64,000 nt of DNA from Bacillota bacterium (GCA_017442535.1 JAFRZL010000030.1:1-64000); one strand, 5' to 3'. Positions 1-8,647 are shown, counted from the first letter of the stretch. A program made the numbers and translations. Notes: generated by a model not told the origin, from the sequence alone.

Positions 1-38
1 CACGCCGGAGGTCGAGGGATCGAGCCCCTTCTGAGTCG
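1..38 (+). tRNA. tRNA-Asp (3' part; 5' part lies before the window)
   Basis: The first bases fit a tRNA from the last anticodon base onward. C36 and the loop bases A37-C38 are followed by anticodon-stem strand GCCGG (4-8), variable loop AGGTC, T-stem GAGGG/CCCTT around loop ATCGAGC, acceptor strand CTGAGTC (31-37) and discriminator G38. Anticodons ending in C decode Val, Ala, Asp, Glu or Gly. A G discriminator narrows this to Asp or Glu, and the ..C-AC-GCCGG-AGGTC pattern is typical of tRNA-Asp(GTC). T-loop position 54 is A instead of T. CCA is not encoded. Confidence 0.7.
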
Positions 39-73
39 TTTCCTTCAGGTGAAACGATGTAATGGGGAGATTT

Positions 74-147
74 GGCGGAGTAGCTCAGTTGGCGAGAGCA
101 CGCGGTTCATACCCGCGGTGTCGGCAGTTCAAATCTGTCCTCCGCTA
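74..147 (+). tRNA. tRNA-Met (anticodon CAT)
   Basis: A full cloverleaf can be drawn: acceptor GGCGGAG/CTCCGCT (with one G-T pair at the end), D-arm GCTC/GAGC, anticodon stem CGCGG/CCGCG around loop TTCATAC, and T-arm GGCAG/CTGTC with loop TTCAAAT. The discriminator is A147 and CCA is not encoded. The anticodon CAT and TAGCTCAG D-arm suit elongator tRNA-Met. A lysidine-modified tRNA-Ile2 also has CAT and cannot be excluded by anticodon alone. Confidence 0.93.
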
Positions 148-151
148 CTAT

Positions 152-223
152 GCGCGAGTGGCTCAGGGGTAGAGCATCGCCTTGCCAAGGCGAGGGTCGC
201 GGGTCCGAATCCCGTCTCGCGCT
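152..223 (+). tRNA. tRNA-Gly (anticodon GCC)
   Basis: Cloverleaf: acceptor GCGCGAG/CTCGCGC, D-arm GCTC/GAGC, anticodon stem TCGCC/GGCGA with loop TTGCCAA (anticodon GCC), variable loop GGGTC, T-arm GCGGG/CCCGT with loop TCCGAAT, and discriminator T, which is usual for Gly. CCA is not encoded. It follows tRNA-Met by four bases, so the two are almost certainly co-transcribed. Confidence 0.95.
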
Positions 224-231
224 CTTATCAC

Positions 232-258
232 AAAACCGACATTGCAGTCGGTTTTTTC
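232..258 (+). terminator. Rho-independent terminator of the tRNA cluster
   Basis: The stem CCGAC/GTCGG, extended by A-T pairs on the outside, encloses loop ATTGCA and is followed by a run of six T. It lies directly behind tRNA-Gly and closes the tRNA transcription unit. Confidence 0.85.
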
Positions 259-328
259 TTTTATCCGCTGTCGCCGCGGGTCTGTGATCCGCCGGGGACC
301 GGTCATTCTCAGAAAGGATGTGTGATGC

Positions 329-1570
329 ATGGCTGTATTAGACGAATCGGTTTTGCTGGAACTGGATGCGCTGGTGGATGTCAAAGAGCCTGTTCTGACC
401 GGGCTTTCCAACGCAGCCGCGTGGATTTATCATACAATGTCTGACTTAAACTGGGCTGGATTTTACCAGGTGCTCGGAAACGACCTGCTTCTCGGACCTT
501 TCCAGGGTAAGCCCGCCTGTACGGTGCTGCATCGCGGCAAGGGTGTCTGCGGGACAGCCTGGGAGCTCGATCAGGTGATCCGGGTGGAGGATGTGCATGC
601 TTTCCCGGGACATATTGCCTGCGACGCCGCATCCGCGTCCGAGATCGTGCTCCCGCTACATGCCGGCGGCAGAGTCGTTGCTGTTCTGGATCTGGACAGT
701 CCTGTCCCGGGTCGTTTCAGCGCGGAGGATGAGGCCTGGCTGGTCCGCGCGGCAGAATTGATCGAGAGTAAATTGTACGGTTTTCAGGACCGGGCACGGC
801 TGCACCGTGCACAGGCGCCCATAGGGGTGCTCGACAGCGGCGTCGGCGGCATCAGTGTGCTGCGGGCGATGACCGGACTGATGCCGGCAGAGGATTATAT
901 TTATTATGGTGATTCCCTGAACGCGCCCTACGGGACCAAGACGGCTGAAGAAGTGCAGCGGCTGACTTTCCACGCGGCGTCCGAGCTGATGGGATATGGT
1001 GTGAAAGCATTGGTAGTGGCCTGCAATACCGCGACGTCCGCGGCCATCATGAGGCTTAGGGAACGGTATCCGGACATGCCCGTCATCGGTGTGGAGCCCG
1101 CGCTTAAACCGGCTGCCAAAGCTGCGCCAGGCGGCCGAGTCATGGTCATGGCGACGCCGATGACGCTCTCCGAGCACAAATTCCGGGAGCTTACGGCGGC
1201 CTACTGCAATCAGGTGCGCATTCTGCCCGTGACCTGTGAGGGCCTGATGGAATTTGTGGAACGGGGTGAGCTGGACAGCCCGGAACTCGATGCGTATCTG
1301 CGTGATAAGCTGGGGCCGCATCTGCCCGTGGACGCGGTCGTCCTGGGATGCACCCACTATCCCTTTGTCGCGGACGCGATCCGCAAGGCCGTCGGCAGCA
1401 AGGCTTCGATCTGGGAAGGAGGGCCGGGAGCAGCCCGGGAGCTGCAGCGGCGTCTGCAGCAGGCCGGTTTGCTGCGGGAGCCCGGCCGCAGCGGAGAAGT
1501 GACTTTCCTGAACAGCCTGCAGAATGAGGCGGTTCTGGAACTCAGCCGCAGACTGCTTTACGGCAACTGA
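329..1570 (+). CDS. murI: Fusion: free methionine-R-sulfoxide reductase (GAF) + glutamate racemase MurI
   Basis: The 413-residue protein has two enzyme domains. Residues 1-150 match GAF-type free Met-(R)-sulfoxide reductase (fRMsr): NWAGFY at 41, GPFQGKPAC at 56-64, GKGVCG at 70-75 and HIACD at 95-99. The three cysteines used by that family are present (C64, C74, C98). Residues about 164-413 are a complete glutamate racemase: GVLDSGVGG at 166, both catalytic cysteines in ACNTATSAA (C232) and GCTHYPF (C341), and the YGDS motif. MurI makes D-glutamate for peptidoglycan; fRMsr repairs oxidised free methionine. The ATG has AGAAAGGA upstream (311-318). Each domain looks intact. The fusion itself is unusual and is discussed in the findings. 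Confidence 0.9.
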   Translation: MAVLDESVLLELDALVDVKEPVLTGLSNAAAWIYHTMSDLNWAGFYQVLGNDLLLGPFQGKPACTVLHRGKGVCGTAWELDQVIRVEDVHAFPGHIACDAASASEIVLPLHAGGRVVAVLDLDSPVPGRFSAEDEAWLVRAAELIESKLYGFQDRARLHRAQAPIGVLDSGVGGISVLRAMTGLMPAEDYIYYGDSLNAPYGTKTAEEVQRLTFHAASELMGYGVKALVVACNTATSAAIMRLRERYPDMPVIGVEPALKPAAKAAPGGRVMVMATPMTLSEHKFRELTAAYCNQVRILPVTCEGLMEFVERGELDSPELDAYLRDKLGPHLPVDAVVLGCTHYPFVADAIRKAVGSKASIWEGGPGAARELQRRLQQAGLLREPGRSGEVTFLNSLQNEAVLELSRRLLYGN

Positions 1571-1608
1571 GCCGGTTTTGCGGTCTGCTCAATGGATAAG
1601 GAGATTGG

Positions 1609-2712
1609 ATGAATAAGCAAACGATTTACATGATTCACGGAACGGATTACAAACGCATGGCCATGAAGATTATGGAGAGTGCCGGCGTTGCGGAGGAGAT
1701 CGGTTCTGCTGAGAAGCGCGTGGTCTTAAAGCCGAATCTGGTCGCGGCGACGCCGCCGTCCCAGGGCGGGACCACTCATGCGGAACTTCTTGCGGGTGCA
1801 GTGGAGTATCTGCAGCAGCATGGATTTAACAATATTGCGATCATTGAGGGTTCCTGGGTGGGGGAGATCACCCCCAATGCCTACCGCACGGCCGGTTATG
1901 ACCGGGTATGCCGGGAGTATCATGTACCTTTCATTGATCTGCAGAAAGACAGCTATCAGACCTATGAGGCCGCGGGCATGCAGATCAAGGTGTGCGATCA
2001 GGCTATGAAGGCGGACTATATCATCAATATGCCGGTTCTGAAAGGCCATTGCCAGACACTTATCACCTGCGCACTCAAGAATGCCAAAGGAATGATCCCC
2101 AATTCCGAGAAACGGCGCTTTCATTCGCTGGGCCTTCATAAGCCCATCGCTCACCTGAATACCGTCGTTCATCCCGGGTTCATTCTCGTCGACAATATCT
2201 GCGGAGACCTGGACTTCGAGGAAGGCGGCAATCCCGTGACAATGAACCGTGTGCTCGGATTCCGGGATCCCGTGCTCTGCGATACTTTTGTCTGCGAGAG
2301 CATGGGCTATGACATAGATGAAGTCCCCTATATCGGCATGGCGGAAGCGCTTGGCGTCGGTTCGACCAAACTGGATGAGGCCGAGATCGTGATGCTGAAC
2401 CAGCCGGAGAAGGGAGCAACCGGCAAAGCTTCCAGCCGCAGGACACAGCAGCTCGCGGGCTACACCGCGCCCAAGGATGCCTGCAGTGCCTGTTACGGCT
2501 CCCTGATCTATGCCCTGAACCGTCTGAATGATTACCGGATGCTGAAGCGGGGGCTGCCGCCCATCGATATCGGCCAGGGCTACAGAGGAATGCCCGGTGA
2601 GATCGGGATCGGCGCCTGCACATCCTGCCATAATCATTCACTGAAAGGATGCCCGCCCAAGGCGGTCGATATCGTGGATTTTTTGCAGGAAGAGTGGATC
2701 GGGCAGCGATAA
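1609..2712 (+). CDS. DUF362 domain protein, possible Fe-S protein
   Basis: The sequence has the features of DUF362: VVLKPNLV near residue 38, SQGGTTHAELL, the ALKNAKGMIPNSEKRRFH segment near 155, and a conserved metal-site-like HPGF..VD region. The C-terminus has cysteines as C292-x2-C295 and C337-x2-C340-x7-C348. This could hold an iron-sulfur cluster, but it is not a standard two-cluster ferredoxin domain. The biochemical role of the family is unknown. The gene starts 38 bases after murI, with an AAGGAG Shine-Dalgarno, and a consensus promoter for the next gene lies just behind it, so it probably ends the murI unit. No link to racemase function can be shown from sequence. Confidence 0.75.
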   Translation: MNKQTIYMIHGTDYKRMAMKIMESAGVAEEIGSAEKRVVLKPNLVAATPPSQGGTTHAELLAGAVEYLQQHGFNNIAIIEGSWVGEITPNAYRTAGYDRVCREYHVPFIDLQKDSYQTYEAAGMQIKVCDQAMKADYIINMPVLKGHCQTLITCALKNAKGMIPNSEKRRFHSLGLHKPIAHLNTVVHPGFILVDNICGDLDFEEGGNPVTMNRVLGFRDPVLCDTFVCESMGYDIDEVPYIGMAEALGVGSTKLDEAEIVMLNQPEKGATGKASSRRTQQLAGYTAPKDACSACYGSLIYALNRLNDYRMLKRGLPPIDIGQGYRGMPGEIGIGACTSCHNHSLKGCPPKAVDIVDFLQEEWIGQR

Positions 2713-2716
2713 ACTG

Positions 2717-2746
2717 TTGACAAAAGACGCTAAGATGCGTTATAAT
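2717..2746 (+). promoter_or_regulatory. Sigma-A promoter of secDF
   Basis: Perfect -35 TTGACA (2717-2722) and perfect -10 TATAAT (2741-2746) are separated by 18 bases. Transcription would start near 2753, about 40 bases before the secDF start codon. Confidence 0.9.
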
Positions 2747-2795
2747 GTCAATTTGTGAGATAATATCCGGGTAACCGGGAGGAAGAAGGTTAAGC

Positions 2796-5177
2796 ATGAA
2801 GAAGCTTAAAAACGTCTTGATTCTGATGCTGGTGCTGGTCGTCATCGCCTGCACTACGCTGTTCGCTTTTATCGGCGCAGGCAGCGCCCGTATCGGCATT
2901 AACAAGATCCATCTGGGTCTGGACCTTGCCGGCGGCGTGACGATTACCTACCAGGCCAAAGAAGCCAATCCGCGTGCCGATCAGATGGAGGGTGCGCTCG
3001 CGATTATCAATAACCGCCTGTCTTCGCTTGGATATACTGAGGCGACTGCTTTCCAGGATGGCCTCAACCGTATCCGCGTGGAGATCCCCGGCGTTTCCGA
3101 TGCCAACGAAGCCGTCCGCAATATCGGTAAGACCGCTATGCTGACATTTGTCGGCGTGGACTGGAGCAAAGTTGTCAGCGAGGGACTGATCGATGATTAT
3201 ATCGAACCTCTGACACAGCAGGCCATTGAGGAGCTAAAGCAGCAGGGAACGACTTCCTACAGCGAAACGACGATCCGTTCCAACATCAAGACTTATCTGA
3301 GTTCTCCCGGATCCGCACACTATTATTTCCCGAACGAGGCTTCCGAGATCCTGCAGAAAGCCATCGACAAGAATATTGCCGAGATCGTTCTGTACGGTGA
3401 GAATGTTGCGGATGCGACGCCTCAGCACGGACAGACTTCTCAGACCGGCATGGTCGAGGATTATGTTAAGCTGGAGCTTGACAGCACCGGTGCCAAGCAG
3501 TTTGCGGACGCGACCACCAAGTACAGGGGCCTGAATATCGCAATCCGTCTGGATCAGAACATTGTCAGTATCCCCAGCGTCAGCTCCACGATTTCCGATG
3601 GGATCGCCATCATTACCGGCATGAATAGTGTGGATGAGGCCAAGCAGCTTGCTGCGGATATCCGCGGTGGTGCATTGCCTGTCGAGCTCGAGGATATCGA
3701 GCATAACAGCGTTGGCGCGACCCTGGGCCGCGATGCGCTTTCCACCAGCCTTAAGGCCGGTCTGATCGGCTTCCTGCTGGTCCTGATCTTTATGATCATT
3801 ATCTATCGTGTTCCCGGCGTGGTGGCCAGCCTGTCGCTGATCTTCTATGTCGGAGCCGAGATCCTGCTCCTTAATCTCTTTAATGTTACGCTGACGCTGC
3901 CCGGCATCGCAGGTATCCTGCTGTCCATCGGTATGGCCGTCGATGCCAACATCGTCATCTATGCCCGTATTAACGAAGAGATCCGTTCCGGCCGCGGCCT
4001 GCGCGCAGCGGTGACCAGCGGTTTCCGCAAAGCTCTTTCTGCTATTCTGGACGGTAATATTACTACCCTGATCGCGGCTGCCGTGCTGTGGTTCCTCGGA
4101 AGCGGTTCGGTCAAGGGCTTCGCCCTGACTCTGGCCATCGGTATTGTGCTCTCCATGTTCACGGCTCTGGTACTTTCCAATCTGCTGCTCAAGCAGGTCG
4201 TTGAGGTGCTGCCCGAGAACAACCGCCTGTACACCTCCATCCAGTTCCTTGACAAAGTCAAGTCCGTCAAGCTGGTCGAAAAGACCAGGATCTGGCTGAT
4301 CATCCCCGCGGTGATCGTTGCGATCGGCCTGGTATTCATGATCGTGCGCGGCATGAACCTCGATACGGATTTTGCCGGCGGCACCATGGTGCAGATCGAT
4401 ATGGAGAAAGAGTATGACAACCAGAAGCTGACACAGATCGTCAAGGAGCAGACCGGTGACACCAATCCCATGGTCCAGGCGCTTGGCGGAACGGTTCAGC
4501 AGAATCAGGTCCAGATCAAAGTTAAAGAGATCTCCACCGAGCAGATCGAAGCGCTTTATGCCGCGATCGCCAGGGAATTCGGCCTTAAAGAGGACAAGAG
4601 CAATCTGATTTCGCAGTCTTCCATCAGTCCCACCATCAGCGGCGAAATGCAGCGTACGGCGATTACGGCGACACTGGTCGCGACGATCCTGATGCTGATC
4701 TATATTACGATCCGCTTCCGTGACTGGAGATTCGGCCTCAGTTCCATCATTGCGCTGCTGCACGACGTGCTGATCGTCATGGCAGTTTACGCGGTATTCT
4801 ACATCCCGGTCAACAGCAATTTCATTGCCGCGCTGCTGACGATCGTCGGTTACTCCATCAATAATACGATCGTTGTCTTTGACCGTATTCGCGAGAATCA
4901 GCGTTTCTACCGTCCGTATCAGCTGAACGAACTGGCCAATGACAGTATTGTGCAGACCATGGGCCGCTCCCTGAACACCTCGATCACGACCGTGATCATG
5001 GTACTGATGATCTTCATCATGGGCGTGGACAGCATCCGCTGGTTTGCCTTCCCGCTGCTGGCCGGATTCATCGCAGGCACCTATTCTTCGCTCTTTGTGG
5101 CAAGCCCGGTTTGGGTCCTGTTCAAGAAGGTCGGCGCCAAGGGCAACAAAAAGCCTGCCCGTGCGGCCAAGAAATAA
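2796..5177 (+). CDS. secDF: Protein translocase SecDF (SecD-SecF fusion)
   Basis: A single 793-residue membrane protein covers both SecD and SecF, which assist the Sec channel by pulling exported proteins across the membrane with the proton gradient. The SecD half has TM1 at residues 5-27, GLDLAGGV, a large extracytoplasmic region and the TM4-5 signature with GMAVDANIVIYARINEE. The SecF half starts near residue 495, with its own first TM segment, LDTDFAGGTMVQ, and GYSINNTIVVFDRIRE. Each half has six predicted TM segments. Fused SecDF is known from Bacillus; many clostridia have two genes. It has its own promoter and a strong terminator behind it, so it appears to be monocistronic. Confidence 0.95.
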   Translation: MKKLKNVLILMLVLVVIACTTLFAFIGAGSARIGINKIHLGLDLAGGVTITYQAKEANPRADQMEGALAIINNRLSSLGYTEATAFQDGLNRIRVEIPGVSDANEAVRNIGKTAMLTFVGVDWSKVVSEGLIDDYIEPLTQQAIEELKQQGTTSYSETTIRSNIKTYLSSPGSAHYYFPNEASEILQKAIDKNIAEIVLYGENVADATPQHGQTSQTGMVEDYVKLELDSTGAKQFADATTKYRGLNIAIRLDQNIVSIPSVSSTISDGIAIITGMNSVDEAKQLAADIRGGALPVELEDIEHNSVGATLGRDALSTSLKAGLIGFLLVLIFMIIIYRVPGVVASLSLIFYVGAEILLLNLFNVTLTLPGIAGILLSIGMAVDANIVIYARINEEIRSGRGLRAAVTSGFRKALSAILDGNITTLIAAAVLWFLGSGSVKGFALTLAIGIVLSMFTALVLSNLLLKQVVEVLPENNRLYTSIQFLDKVKSVKLVEKTRIWLIIPAVIVAIGLVFMIVRGMNLDTDFAGGTMVQIDMEKEYDNQKLTQIVKEQTGDTNPMVQALGGTVQQNQVQIKVKEISTEQIEALYAAIAREFGLKEDKSNLISQSSISPTISGEMQRTAITATLVATILMLIYITIRFRDWRFGLSSIIALLHDVLIVMAVYAVFYIPVNSNFIAALLTIVGYSINNTIVVFDRIRENQRFYRPYQLNELANDSIVQTMGRSLNTSITTVIMVLMIFIMGVDSIRWFAFPLLAGFIAGTYSSLFVASPVWVLFKKVGAKGNKKPARAAKK

Positions 5178-5186
5178 ACCAATTAA

Positions 5187-5213
5187 GGAGAACGGAGGTC
5201 CGTTCTCCTTTTT
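5187..5213 (+). terminator. Rho-independent terminator of secDF
   Basis: A perfect GGAGAACGG/CCGTTCTCC stem around AGGT is followed by TTTTT, ten bases after the secDF stop. Confidence 0.9.
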
Positions 5214-5234
5214 GGTCCACGATGAGGAGACATT

Positions 5235-6962
5235 ATGCAGGAAGTCTGGAGAGTCTATAACAAAAGCTATCGTAAAATCGCAGAAGAATTAAAGATCCCT
5301 CCGGTGCTCGCCAAGATTATCGCGAACCGCACCGAGCCCGGTGAGGAAAAAGCGTTTCTGGACAGGGAGGGGCCTCTGCGCGATCCGTTCCTGATCAAGG
5401 ATATGGATAAAGCAGTGGAGGAAATCCTGCGGCATATACGGCTGGGACATCCGATTCTTGTGATCGGCGATTATGATGTCGACGGAATGACATCCGCCAC
5501 GATCCTCGGCAAGGCGCTTCACAAAGCGGGGGCCATAGCCGAGATCCGGATCCCCGACCGGACAGAAGACGGCTACGGCATCCGGCCCTATATGGTGGAA
5601 GAGGCCGCAGCCCTGGGGTTCGGCCTGATCATTACCTGCGATAACGGTATCCGTGAATTCGAGGCAGCCGATAAAGCGGCAGAGCTCGGACTCCCGATCG
5701 TCATCACCGACCATCATGAAATCGAGGAGACATCGGAAGGTGAACGTTTTCCCGCAGCTGCGGCAGTGATCAATCCGCACCGCAGGGAGGATACTTCCGG
5801 CTTCAGAGACTTGTGCGGGGCGGGTGTTGCCTATCAGACGGCCCGTGCGCTGATGCAGGCGACCGCGCAGCAGGAGGATCCGGACTGGATCGGCTACGCC
5901 GCACTGGGGACTGTCTGCGACATTATGAAGCTCACCGGCGATAACCGTAAAATCGTCTATCAGGGGCTGAAGCGCTGGAATGCCGCCCCACCGGCCGCGA
6001 TCAGGGCAATGATGCAGCAGGGAGCCATTGAGAAACTCGATGTCTACACCTTCGGCTTTGTGCTGGGGCCGATGATTAACTCGGGCGGCCGCCTCGACGC
6101 ACAGCAGAATTATATCCATGTTCTGCAGAGTGAAGACCCGGAGAAGGCCGAAGATGCGGCAAGAAAGCTTTATCAGCTGAACCGCACGAGGCAGGCCATG
6201 ACGGATGAAGGATTCGCACAGGCGCTGGAAGTCTGGCAGCGGCATCAGGATCAGATGGTGCAGATCATCTATTTGCCCGATCTGCACGAGAGCCTGGCAG
6301 GACTCGTCGCCGGCAAGATCAAAGAGAAATCCTGCCGTCCGACCTTTGTTCTGACCGGCAGAGGCGGCAATGTCAAAGGCTCGGGCAGATCGATTCCGGC
6401 ATATTCCATGTTTGAGGAAATGCAGAAGGCCGCAGACTGTTTTATTCGTTATGGCGGACACCCCATGGCCGCGGGTCTCTCCATGGAGGAGGACCGGATC
6501 GAGGAACTGCGCGCGCGTCTCAATCAAAACTGCACGCTGACGGAGGAGGATTGCCGCCCACTTGTTATGATCGATATGGCCATGCCTCTTTCCTACGCGA
6601 ATGAACAGCTGGCTGAGATGATCGGAAGCCTGGAGCCTTTTGGCACCGGTAATCCACGGCCTCTTTTCGCGGACAAAGGCCTGGAGCTCAGAAAGATCTA
6701 CTGGATTGGCCAGCGCAAACGGGCGCTCCGTCTGATGCTGGAGCAAGACGGCATCGCCCGCGAAGCCATCCTCTTCAAGCCGGAAATGCTGCAGGAATGC
6801 GTCCTGCAGCAGGCTGGAGCAGGTGCATGGGAAAAGCTCGACACGGGCGGACTGCTGCAGAAGCCTGTTAATCTGGACATCGCTTATCATGTGGGCTGGA
6901 ATGAGTTCCGCGGCCGCCGCAGACTCCAGATCGAGGTATCTCATTTGCGGCCGGCCACATAA
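5235..6962 (+). CDS. recJ: Single-stranded-DNA-specific exonuclease RecJ
   Basis: The 575-residue protein has the DHH phosphoesterase signature: DYDVDG at 79-84, CDNG at 135-138, DHH at 159-161, and a NSGGRLDAQ segment. This is followed by the DHHA1 region with RYGGHPMAAG near residue 400 and a C-terminal OB-type region. RecJ degrades single-stranded DNA 5' to 3' in recombination and mismatch repair and needs Mn or Mg. The start ATG is preceded by AGGAG (5224-5228) and opens with the usual WxVYNK-like sequence. It lies between the secDF terminator and the apt promoter. No promoter of its own was found in the short gap. Confidence 0.93.
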   Translation: MQEVWRVYNKSYRKIAEELKIPPVLAKIIANRTEPGEEKAFLDREGPLRDPFLIKDMDKAVEEILRHIRLGHPILVIGDYDVDGMTSATILGKALHKAGAIAEIRIPDRTEDGYGIRPYMVEEAAALGFGLIITCDNGIREFEAADKAAELGLPIVITDHHEIEETSEGERFPAAAAVINPHRREDTSGFRDLCGAGVAYQTARALMQATAQQEDPDWIGYAALGTVCDIMKLTGDNRKIVYQGLKRWNAAPPAAIRAMMQQGAIEKLDVYTFGFVLGPMINSGGRLDAQQNYIHVLQSEDPEKAEDAARKLYQLNRTRQAMTDEGFAQALEVWQRHQDQMVQIIYLPDLHESLAGLVAGKIKEKSCRPTFVLTGRGGNVKGSGRSIPAYSMFEEMQKAADCFIRYGGHPMAAGLSMEEDRIEELRARLNQNCTLTEEDCRPLVMIDMAMPLSYANEQLAEMIGSLEPFGTGNPRPLFADKGLELRKIYWIGQRKRALRLMLEQDGIAREAILFKPEMLQECVLQQAGAGAWEKLDTGGLLQKPVNLDIAYHVGWNEFRGRRRLQIEVSHLRPAT

Positions 6963-6967
6963 TGGAC

Positions 6968-6996
6968 TTGCATTTTCAACGCGATTATGCTATGAT
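6968..6996 (+). promoter_or_regulatory. Sigma-A promoter of apt
   Basis: TTGCAT (6968-6973), a 17-base spacer and TATGAT (6991-6996), about 40 bases before the apt start codon. Confidence 0.75.
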
Positions 6997-7036
6997 AATA
7001 TCAGTTCTGATTCCGTAAAAAAAGGAGTAGTGTCAT

Positions 7037-7558
7037 ATGTCAGTAAAAGATTTGATTCGTACGATTCCGGATTTCCCACAGAAAGGGATCATGTTCCGCG
7101 ATATTACCACCGTTCTGCAGGCCGCCGAAGGGCTGCAGGCCGCCGTGGATGAGATGGACGAAGCCTCTAAGGGCATCGACTATGATGTGATCGTCGGACC
7201 CGAATCCCGTGGGTTTATTTTCGGCGTTCCGCTGGCTTATAAGAACCACAAAGGATTTGTACCCGTCCGCAAGCCCGGGAAGCTTCCCGCAGAAGTATAC
7301 AGCCAGGATTATTCACTGGAATACGGTACGGCCACGCTGGAGATGCATAAGGATGCGCTGCAGCCCGGACAGAAAGTGCTGATCGTTGACGATCTGCTGG
7401 CTACCGGCGGAACGGCCCGCGCGATTGCCAAGCTGGTGGAGAAGGCCGGTGCCGAGGTTGCCGGATTTGTTTTCCTGATCGAGCTGGTGGATCTGAAGGG
7501 CCGCGATATTCTGGCCGAGTATCCAGTACGGAGCCTGGTAGAGTATGAGGGGGAATAA
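7037..7558 (+). CDS. apt: Adenine phosphoribosyltransferase
   Basis: This is a type I phosphoribosyltransferase of the usual length (173 residues). It opens with the typical [13 protein letters not shown](M/L)FRDIT-like segment, has [10 protein letters not shown] at 54-63, and the PRPP-binding loop [14 protein letters not shown] at 114-127. The enzyme makes AMP from adenine and PRPP (purine salvage). AAAAAAGGAG precedes the ATG. The next gene starts inside its last codons. In many Firmicutes apt sits directly before the Rel gene; here a phosphodiesterase gene lies between them. Confidence 0.96.
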   Translation: MSVKDLIRTIPDFPQKGIMFRDITTVLQAAEGLQAAVDEMDEASKGIDYDVIVGPESRGFIFGVPLAYKNHKGFVPVRKPGKLPAEVYSQDYSLEYGTATLEMHKDALQPGQKVLIVDDLLATGGTARAIAKLVEKAGAEVAGFVFLIELVDLKGRDILAEYPVRSLVEYEGE

Positions 7559-8444
7559 TTCTTCCGTAGCAGACCGTGTTATCGCGGTGAATAAGGGCGT
7601 CCAGTCACTGCGCCGCACAATGGCGACCATCGGACTGTTTACCGGTATCTATGCACTTCTGATCCGGCCCAGAACAGACAAACATGAAGAGATGGAGCCT
7701 CTTCTCAAGGTGGACTATGCTCACAGAGGCTTTCATGATGCAGCCGCCGGGATCCCCGAGAATTCTCTCGCGGCGTTCAAGCGCGCCCTGGACAACGGAT
7801 TCGGAATGGAGCTTGATGTGCATCTGACCAAGGATGGGCATCTTGCTGTGGTGCATGATTCCGACCTGACCCGGGTTACCGGACAGAGCGGGGACGTCGA
7901 GTCCCTGACCATGGCAGAGCTGAAGCAATACCGCCTGGGCGGCACTGACGAGCAGATTCCCGAGTTTACCGAAGTGCTGAATCTGGTCGACGGCAAAGCG
8001 CCCCTGGTTGTTGAAATCAAGGTCGCAAATGGCAATTATCAGGAAGTCACTGCCGCAGCCTGCCGGATCCTGGATGAATACGAGGGCCTGTTCTGCGTCG
8101 AATCCTTTGATCCCCGCTCGATCGCCTGGCTGCGCAAGAACCGTCCCGACTATATCCGCGGACAGCTCCTGACCTATCTGCGCAAGAATGGAGAGACCGA
8201 TTATTCACCGGCGCTGGATTTTGCCCTGCGTAATCTTCTGACCAATTGCTGGACCAGGCCTGATTTTATCGCTTATCACATTGCCGAGCGCAATAATTTC
8301 AGCCTGCGCCGGTGCCGCCAGCTCTATCAGGTATGCCAGTTCGACTGGACGGTACGGTCTCCTGAAGACTATAAAATGGTCAAGCGCGACGGCAGTATCC
8401 CCATCTTTGAAGGCTTCGATCCTCGCGAGATCGATCTGTCCTGA
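7545..8444 (+). CDS. Glycerophosphodiester phosphodiesterase family protein, membrane-anchored
   Basis: The GDPD domain starts near residue 57: HRG at 60-62, PEN at 71-73, MELDVH at 88-93 and VVHD at 102-105, the metal-binding and catalytic set of the family. Before it, residues 26-40 form a short hydrophobic stretch ([12 protein letters not shown]), so the enzyme may be anchored to the membrane. The family hydrolyses glycerophosphodiesters to glycerol-3-phosphate and an alcohol. The reading frame opens 14 bases before the apt stop, but the Shine-Dalgarno there is weak. ATG 7620 is an alternative start that would keep the hydrophobic segment at the very N-terminus. Confidence 0.88.
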   Translation: MRGNNSSVADRVIAVNKGVQSLRRTMATIGLFTGIYALLIRPRTDKHEEMEPLLKVDYAHRGFHDAAAGIPENSLAAFKRALDNGFGMELDVHLTKDGHLAVVHDSDLTRVTGQSGDVESLTMAELKQYRLGGTDEQIPEFTEVLNLVDGKAPLVVEIKVANGNYQEVTAAACRILDEYEGLFCVESFDPRSIAWLRKNRPDYIRGQLLTYLRKNGETDYSPALDFALRNLLTNCWTRPDFIAYHIAERNNFSLRRCRQLYQVCQFDWTVRSPEDYKMVKRDGSIPIFEGFDPREIDLS

Positions 8445-8468
8445 TCGGACTCCCGTCCGGAGGATTTT
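8439..8468 (+). terminator. Possible weak terminator after the phosphodiesterase gene
   Basis: CGGAC/GTCCG around TCCC, extended after a small internal loop by TCCT/AGGA, followed by only TTTT. It overlaps the stop codon region of the gene. The short T run makes this uncertain. Confidence 0.4.
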
Positions 8469-8512
8469 CTGCATCAAAACACTTCACAAGCATATCTTTT
8501 TTGCTTAAACAG

Positions 8513-8541
8513 TTGAAAATCCTTCCGAAATCACTTATAAT
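8513..8541 (+). promoter_or_regulatory. Sigma-A promoter of rel
   Basis: TTGAAA (8513-8518), a 17-base spacer and a perfect TATAAT (8536-8541). It lies inside a longer in-frame open stretch that begins at 8501. This rules out 8501 as the start and leaves ATG 8648 as the real one. The leader is about 100 bases. Confidence 0.85.
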
Positions 8542-8543
8542 AG

Positions 8544-8569
8544 AGCCATCCATTTTTCAATGGATGGCT
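8544..8569 (+). repeat. 10-bp perfect inverted repeat at the rel transcription start
   Basis: AGCCATCCAT (8544-8553) and ATGGATGGCT (8560-8569) are separated by six bases. The repeat sits immediately downstream of the -10 box, where transcription should begin (about 8548). It may be an operator, or a hairpin closing upstream read-through. Only TATTGTTT follows, so it is a poor intrinsic terminator. Confidence 0.6.
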
Positions 8570-8647
8570 TATTGTTTAATCTTTTTCGCGCTTTGGCCTG
8601 TTCGGCCGGCGCGTCATTACCGGATTCTTCGGGAAAGGGGGAGCAAG

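Noticed and set aside
8501-8647. A 49-codon N-terminal extension of Rel.
   Set aside because: The sigma-A promoter and start-site hairpin lie inside it, and ATG 8648 has a strong Shine-Dalgarno and a typical Rel N-terminus.
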